Shown: one piece after another, positions 59,086-64,000 of the stretch
How positions within the stretch are numbered: position 1 is the stretch's first letter
Layout of the letters: every line of letters starts with the position of its first letter
Assembly: GCA_965199845.1 (NCBI GenBank)
Contig: CBDATZ010000016.1
Location: forward strand, 50,782 to 114,781
Direction: 5' to 3'
DNA: 64,000 nt
DNA from: Ilyomonas sp965199845
GTDB lineage: Bacteria; Bacteroidota; Bacteroidia; Chitinophagales; Chitinophagaceae
Position numbers and translations under genes: made by a program
The notes under the pieces: model-generated
Seen by the model: the letters and a program-made list of their open reading frames with translations, nothing else
The model's database searches: none
Told to the model about the DNA's origin: nothing

Positions 59086-61779
59086 ATGAAGAGACTGATT
59101 TGTGTATTGATGATTATTTTTTTTACCAACTTATGTTATGCCACGCATATTGTTGGCGGCGAAGTATTTTATCAATATGTTGGTCCCGATGCAGCCGTTG
59201 CCGGTAACAGTCTTTATAAAATATCAGTTCGCTTGTTCAGAGACGATCAGGTAGCATGTGGCGGCGGTAGTAATGTGGCTTGTTTGCCTCTTCGTACGGT
59301 AGTCGCTATTTATGAAAATGGAAACGGATATCCTTTTATTAAGCAACTGTCTATGCCTAAAATAGATTCTGTTATTTTAAGTCGGGATCCGCAAAATCCC
59401 GACGATTACCCGCCCTGCATCACAACTCGTCCACTCATTCGCTACCAGGTACAAATATATTCTGCCACCATTTCTTTGAAAGATAATGATGCCGGTTATA
59501 TTATAGCTTACGAAAACTGCTGCCGCGCAACAACATTAAATGTATTGAATGATAATGAATATGCACAGCAAAGCTTGCCCGGCGTAACATTCGATTGTAC
59601 CATTCCCGGTAAAAATACGTTGCCGGATGGTTACAATTCTATAGCTGCATTTGATTTGAAAAAGCCGGATATTATTTGCCATGATACTCGTTTTACTTTA
59701 GATTATAGCGCCACCGATCCGGATGCCGGAGACTCTATCAGTTTTGCGTTTGCGCCGGCTTATACTTCGGGCGCTGCTTTTCCCGGCGCCAATGATAATC
59801 AGCCGGCGGAAGTGCCGCCTTACCGAACGGTGACTTATAATACAGGGAGAGATTTTTCAGGTACAAGTCCCTTGGGTCCTGATGTAACCATCAATCCGGT
59901 TACAGGACAAATCAGCGGCTTATCGCCTGATGCTGGTTTATATGTGGTAAGTGTAATTGTGTATGAATGGAGACAGGGTAGAAACATCGCGAGACATCGG
60001 AAAGATTTTATTCTTCGTATTGAAGATTGTAATATACCCGAAGCCACTTTAAATGCTTCTTATATTACTTGTAATGGTTTTGATTTGACATTTACCAACG
60101 AATCAACATCAGCCAATATCAATTCGTATTACTGGGATTTTGGCGATGCAAATGCTGGTGTTGATACCGCACTTACTCCGGTTGCAACACATACTTACAC
60201 ACAAGCCGGTACTTATAAAGTAACCTTGATTACAAATAAAGATGGCGAATGTTCTGATACGGCAACTACGGAAGCCAATGTATATCCGGGTTTTGTAGCA
60301 GATTTTTCTGTATCCGGCAGTTGTCTGCAGAGCGCTTTTAAGTTTACTGATAAAAGTACAACAGCTTATGGTGTGGTTGATAGCTGGCGTTGGAATTTTG
60401 GTGATCCAACCACAACAGCAGATACATCAGATATTTCAAATCCAAATCCTTATAAATATAGCGACACCGGAACGATAACATCACAGCTTATCGTCACCAA
60501 TTCCAAAGGTTGTGCAGATACACTCGACAAAGAAGTAAACATTTATGACAAGCCTGTTATTGAAATGCCTTTTCGTGATACACTGATTTGTAATAAAGAT
60601 GAATTGAAATTATTGGCGGAAACTAATATAAGCAACGCTTCTTATACCTGGACGCCAGCGATAAATGTGATTAATGCGGGAACATCAAATCCTATTGTGC
60701 ATCCGCAAAGCACAACAACGTATTATGTAAATGTAAATGATGAAAATGGTTGCGTTAACAACGATTCTGTATTGGTAAGAGTTACTGATCACGTTACGCT
60801 TGATATGGGGCGGGATACCGTTATTTGCCTTACCGATACTGCGCAACTTCACCCGGCAACAAATGCCTTGGCTTTTCAATGGTCGCCTGCCGAAACGCTA
60901 AGCAGTGATACCGCAAAAAGCCCAATTGCTATACCCGATACTACAACTACTTATTCGCTGAACGCCAGTATTGGCAGTTGTAAAGCTGATGGCAGCGTTA
61001 CTGTAAAAACCGCTCCTTATCCTGTTGCAGATGCAGGCGAAGCAGATCCGATTTGTTTTGGCGCAACTACCTTGTTAAACGCTTCTTATGAAGGCACCGA
61101 TTTTACCTGGACGCCTAACAACACATTATTAAATGCTAACACACTAACGCCAAGAGCCGGTCCGGCTGTAACAACGGTTTACGTGTTAACAGCAAGATAC
61201 AGTTCTCCGAACAGTTGTCCCAAACCCGTCAGCGATACCGTTGAAGTGCAAGTAATACAACCTCTGAATGTTTATGCTGGTCGGGATACAAATATTGTTG
61301 TTGGTCAGCCATTGCAATTACACGCAACAGGTGGCGAGTTCTATCACTGGTCGCCGCCTACCGGCATGAACGATGTCAATTCGCCAACTCCGGTTGTTAC
61401 ATTACCCGAAACTATTGACAGGATTACTTTCGCAGTAAAAGGTTCTATCGCAGAAGGCTGTTCAGCTATTGATTCGGTAACGGTTTATCAATACAAAACA
61501 ATACCTGAAATCTTTGTTCCTTCTGCGTTTACGCCAGACAATGATGGAAATAACGATATTCTAAAACCTATTGTTGCCGGTATTAAGCGGTTTGAAAACT
61601 TCAGCGTTTACAATCGGTTTGGCCAGTTATTATATTCAACAAGCGCCATTGGTCAGGGCTGGGATGGTAATTTCAAAGGCATTCGGCAACCGCCCGGCAC
61701 GTATGTATTTATGGCTGCCGCAACGGATTATTTAGACAAACATCTGGTTCGCAAAGGCACTGTTGTTCTTATCCGGTAA
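59086..61779 (+). CDS. PKD-domain surface protein with gliding-type C-terminal sorting domain
   Basis: An 897-residue exported protein (signal MKRLICVLMIIFFTNLCYA). Residues about 20-310 form a beta-rich N-terminal part with an ATDPDAGDSISF cadherin-like turn. Two PKD domains follow (SYYWDFGDANAGVD...ATHTYTQAGTYKVTL; SWRWNFGDP). Then come several Ig-like repeats with a recurring YTWTPAINVIN...TTTYYVNV pattern. The C-terminus (EIFVPSAFTPDNDGNNDILKPI...YNRFGQLLYST...GWDGNFKG...GTYVFMAAA) is the gliding-motility-associated CHU_C domain used by the type IX secretion system. Likely a cell-surface adhesin. Confidence 0.9.
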   Translation: MKRLICVLMIIFFTNLCYATHIVGGEVFYQYVGPDAAVAGNSLYKISVRLFRDDQVACGGGSNVACLPLRTVVAIYENGNGYPFIKQLSMPKIDSVILSRDPQNPDDYPPCITTRPLIRYQVQIYSATISLKDNDAGYIIAYENCCRATTLNVLNDNEYAQQSLPGVTFDCTIPGKNTLPDGYNSIAAFDLKKPDIICHDTRFTLDYSATDPDAGDSISFAFAPAYTSGAAFPGANDNQPAEVPPYRTVTYNTGRDFSGTSPLGPDVTINPVTGQISGLSPDAGLYVVSVIVYEWRQGRNIARHRKDFILRIEDCNIPEATLNASYITCNGFDLTFTNESTSANINSYYWDFGDANAGVDTALTPVATHTYTQAGTYKVTLITNKDGECSDTATTEANVYPGFVADFSVSGSCLQSAFKFTDKSTTAYGVVDSWRWNFGDPTTTADTSDISNPNPYKYSDTGTITSQLIVTNSKGCADTLDKEVNIYDKPVIEMPFRDTLICNKDELKLLAETNISNASYTWTPAINVINAGTSNPIVHPQSTTTYYVNVNDENGCVNNDSVLVRVTDHVTLDMGRDTVICLTDTAQLHPATNALAFQWSPAETLSSDTAKSPIAIPDTTTTYSLNASIGSCKADGSVTVKTAPYPVADAGEADPICFGATTLLNASYEGTDFTWTPNNTLLNANTLTPRAGPAVTTVYVLTARYSSPNSCPKPVSDTVEVQVIQPLNVYAGRDTNIVVGQPLQLHATGGEFYHWSPPTGMNDVNSPTPVVTLPETIDRITFAVKGSIAEGCSAIDSVTVYQYKTIPEIFVPSAFTPDNDGNNDILKPIVAGIKRFENFSVYNRFGQLLYSTSAIGQGWDGNFKGIRQPPGTYVFMAAATDYLDKHLVRKGTVVLIR

Positions 61780-61965
61780 CATTTTATAACACTTTACTCG
61801 CTATTATTGCAGAAGAATATTTTTGTTACCATCGCCGGTAACTCCGGTTAAACTTTACTTGCGACGCTCCGTTCAACGTTCTGAAAACAATTGAACTAAG
61901 AGTAACAACATACAAATAAAACAAAACAAATCATCCAATCAGATAAATCAAACAAATCCTGCTTC

Positions 61966-63165
61966 TTGCTTTCAAACAAAAAAATATTACTTGGCATTAC
62001 CGGCAGCATCGCAGCTTATAAATCTATTACGTTAGTCCGGTTGCTTGTAAAAGCCGGTGCCGAAGTAAAAGTAGTAATGACGCCCGCCGCCAAAAGTTTT
62101 GCCTCTCCGCTTGTTCTTTCTACCTTATCAAAACATAAAGTTTTTGTTGAATTATTTGAGGAAGAAACCTGGTCAAATCATGTAGAATTAGGTCGCTGGG
62201 CAGATATAATGCTGATAGCGCCGGTAAGCTGCAATACGCTCAGCAAAATGGCAACCGGCGCCTGCGATAATTTGCTGCTGGCCGTTTATTTATCCGCAAC
62301 TTGCCCCGTTATTTTTGCGCCGGCTATGGATGAAGATATGTGGCATCATCCCGCTACAAAACAAAATATAAAAACGGTACAATCGTATGGAAACAAGCTC
62401 ATCAATGTAAGTAATGGCGAGCTGGCCAGCGGCTTGTTTGGCGAAGGCAGAATGGCTGAGCCGGAAGAAATCGTAGCATATATAAATCATTTTTTTACGC
62501 AAATCCAACGCTTGGCCGGGAAGAAAATTTTGGTAACCGCCGGGCCAACGTATGAACCGATTGATCCGGTTCGTTTTATTGCCAATCATTCGTCGGGTAA
62601 AATGGGTTATGCGCTGGCAGAAGAACTGCAACAGCAAGGCGCAAATGTAACCTTGGTATCTGGTCCTGTGTATATAAAACCACCGCAAGGTGTAACTGTT
62701 ATATCTGTAAAAACAGCCGCTGATATGTATGATGCCTGTCTCAGTAATTTTGATGATACGGACATCGCGATTCTGTCTGCTGCCGTTGCTGATTATACGC
62801 CTGCCAACCCGGCTTCAGAAAAAATAAAAAAACATTCGGGTGAGCTTATGATATCGTTAACCAAAACAAAAGATATTTTGCAGACGCTTGGCGAACAAAA
62901 AAAAGAAAATCAGGTATTGGTTGGTTTTGCTTTGGAAACGCATAACGAGAAAGCATTTGCTAAACAGAAACTGCAAACTAAAAATGCCGATTTTATCGTT
63001 CTCAATTCGATGCGCGACGAACAGGCTACGTTTGGTTTCGATACCAATAAGGTAACGGTTTTTAACAGGAGCGGAAATGAGTTTGAATCGCCTTTAGCCT
63101 CAAAAAAAGAAATTGCAAAATTTATTATTGATGTTATTTGTAAAGAAAAAAATGATAAGAAATAG
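61966..63165 (+). CDS. coaBC: Phosphopantothenoylcysteine synthetase/decarboxylase CoaBC
   Basis: A 399-residue bifunctional enzyme of coenzyme A synthesis. The N-terminal flavoprotein decarboxylase (about 1-180) opens KKILLGITGSIAAYKSITLVR and contains the active-site His in NHVELGRWAD and the APAMDEDMW motif. The C-terminal synthetase (about 190-399) has KKILVTAGPTYEPIDPVRFI, NHSSGKMGYALAEE, AAVADYTP and VGFALET. A TTG start is used; no in-frame ATG lies upstream. The DUF4835 gene overlaps its 3' end by 14 bp, the usual order in this phylum. Confidence 0.95.
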   Translation: MLSNKKILLGITGSIAAYKSITLVRLLVKAGAEVKVVMTPAAKSFASPLVLSTLSKHKVFVELFEEETWSNHVELGRWADIMLIAPVSCNTLSKMATGACDNLLLAVYLSATCPVIFAPAMDEDMWHHPATKQNIKTVQSYGNKLINVSNGELASGLFGEGRMAEPEEIVAYINHFFTQIQRLAGKKILVTAGPTYEPIDPVRFIANHSSGKMGYALAEELQQQGANVTLVSGPVYIKPPQGVTVISVKTAADMYDACLSNFDDTDIAILSAAVADYTPANPASEKIKKHSGELMISLTKTKDILQTLGEQKKENQVLVGFALETHNEKAFAKQKLQTKNADFIVLNSMRDEQATFGFDTNKVTVFNRSGNEFESPLASKKEIAKFIIDVICKEKNDKK

Positions 63166-64000
63166 TATTGCTGTTTTTCTTGTATTGATGGCTACATCTG
63201 CTTTGCACGCGCAGGAATTACGAGCCAAAGTAACAGTGCTTACACAACAATTGCCTACATCGGTAAACAAGCAACGCTTTACTACGCTGGCTACACAACT
63301 TACCAACCTGATAAGTAACCGGCAGTGGACAAAAGATAAATTTAACAACCAGGAAAGAATTGAATGCAACTTTCTGCTGAACGTAACCGAATCGCCTGAT
63401 CAGGATATTTTTAAAGCAACGCTTACCATTCAATCGGCACGACCTGTTTTTAATTCATCATACAAATCACCTATTGTAAATTACCAAGATGGTGATATTA
63501 CTTTTAAATACGTCGAATATCAACCGGTTGAATTTAACGAAAGCCGCGTGGCAGGCAACGATCCGCTTACGGCTAATCTTACCGCTGTTATGGCGTATTA
63601 TGTTTACCTGATACTTGGTTTTGACTACGATTCTTTTTCGCCGAAAGGCGGCAATCCTTATTTTGTAGAAGCGCAGAATATTGTAAACAACGCCCCGGAA
63701 AGCCGCGACATCAGTGGCTGGAAGGCGTTTGATGGTCAGCGCAACCGTTACTGGCTGGCAAACAATATGACGAATACAAGGTTTAATGTGATTAACGATA
63801 TTATCTATTCTTACTATCGCGATGGTTTGGATAAGATGTATGCAGATGCTAAAACGGCGCAGCAGAATATGCTGGCAACATTGGTACAACTGCAGACTTT
63901 TAACCGCGAAAATCCAAACACGATGGTGCTTCAGTTTTTTATGCAAAGCAAATACACCGAATTGTCGGGCATCTTTGTAAAAGCTGCGCCCGATGTTAAA
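63152..64000 (+). CDS. DUF4835 protein (partial, runs off the window)
   Basis: Starting at ATG 63152 inside the end of coaBC, the frame stays open to the window edge (283 codons). Signal peptide MIRNSIAVFLVLMATSALHAQ, then TVLTQQLPTSVNKQRFTTLA, ARPVFNSSYKSPIVNYQDGD, FNESRVAGNDPLTANLTAVM and YYVYLILGFDYDSFSPKGGN, all hallmarks of DUF4835. This exported family is regularly encoded directly after coaBC in Bacteroidota. Function unknown. The C-terminus is missing only because the window ends. Confidence 0.9.
   Translation, partial: MIRNSIAVFLVLMATSALHAQELRAKVTVLTQQLPTSVNKQRFTTLATQLTNLISNRQWTKDKFNNQERIECNFLLNVTESPDQDIFKATLTIQSARPVFNSSYKSPIVNYQDGDITFKYVEYQPVEFNESRVAGNDPLTANLTAVMAYYVYLILGFDYDSFSPKGGNPYFVEAQNIVNNAPESRDISGWKAFDGQRNRYWLANNMTNTRFNVINDIIYSYYRDGLDKMYADAKTAQQNMLATLVQLQTFNRENPNTMVLQFFMQSKYTELSGIFVKAAPDVK

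Overview
The window is bacterial chromosomal DNA from the Bacteroidota, most likely a Chitinophagaceae-like organism. Supporting signs are a SusC/SusD/fasciclin operon, a PKD-rich protein with a gliding-motility-type C-terminal sorting domain, a DUF4105 gene, coaBC followed directly by a DUF4835 gene, Bacteroidota-type tyrosine recombinases, relics of TraM/TraN conjugation genes, and a TAnnTTTG promoter box. The taxon is inferred from gene families only.

Region 1 (1-14.57 kb) is the right end of a genomic island. It is visibly more AT-rich than the genes to its right. It carries a double-glycine-leader secretion locus: two DXD-type glycosyltransferases, a glycosyltransferase built from two tandem GT25-like halves, a 172-residue precursor with a GG leader and a papain/C39-like cargo, a secreted unknown, a HlyD-type adaptor and a C39-peptidase ABC exporter. 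The island's tyrosine integrase is split by an intact IS21 element with a 7-bp target duplication; removing it restores one 447-codon frame. The island ends at a 3' half tRNA-Asn (14527-14570), followed by the old tRNA terminator.

Region 2 (14.6-38.2 kb) is chromosome. It has two penicillin-binding-protein-like serine hydrolases with a membrane AraC regulator between them, a FucP-type sugar permease, small membrane proteins, a HEPN-like gene pair, a DUF3267 protease-like protein and IS3 debris. A minus-strand SusC-SusD-fasciclin-DUF5007-like-DUF3472 polysaccharide-utilisation operon follows, with twin LacI-type palindromes upstream. A dispersed 124-130 bp MITE-like family runs through this region and reappears at 51.5 kb.

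Two runs of single genes (35.4-37.9 kb on +, 47.3-50.06 kb on -) have the architecture of integron gene cassettes. Each gene begins after a GTTRRRY-like core, and the reverse complement of that same core follows the gene, opening an imperfect palindrome that ends in the next core. No integrase of the IntI type is visible.

Region 3 (38.2-56.83 kb) is a decayed mobile element abutting tRNA-Ser(UGA): an intact tyrosine integrase next to the tRNA, a broken excisionase, a 5'-truncated traM, traN, many tiny plus-strand genes, an RHH regulator with a palindromic operator, and a duplicated structured repeat. The second cassette array and a PIN/HTH toxin-antitoxin pair lie within it. Its left boundary was not found.

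Region 4 (56.83-64 kb) is conserved chromosome: tRNA-Ser, DUF4105, an alpha/beta hydrolase, a large PKD/CHU_C surface protein, coaBC and a DUF4835 gene cut by the window end.
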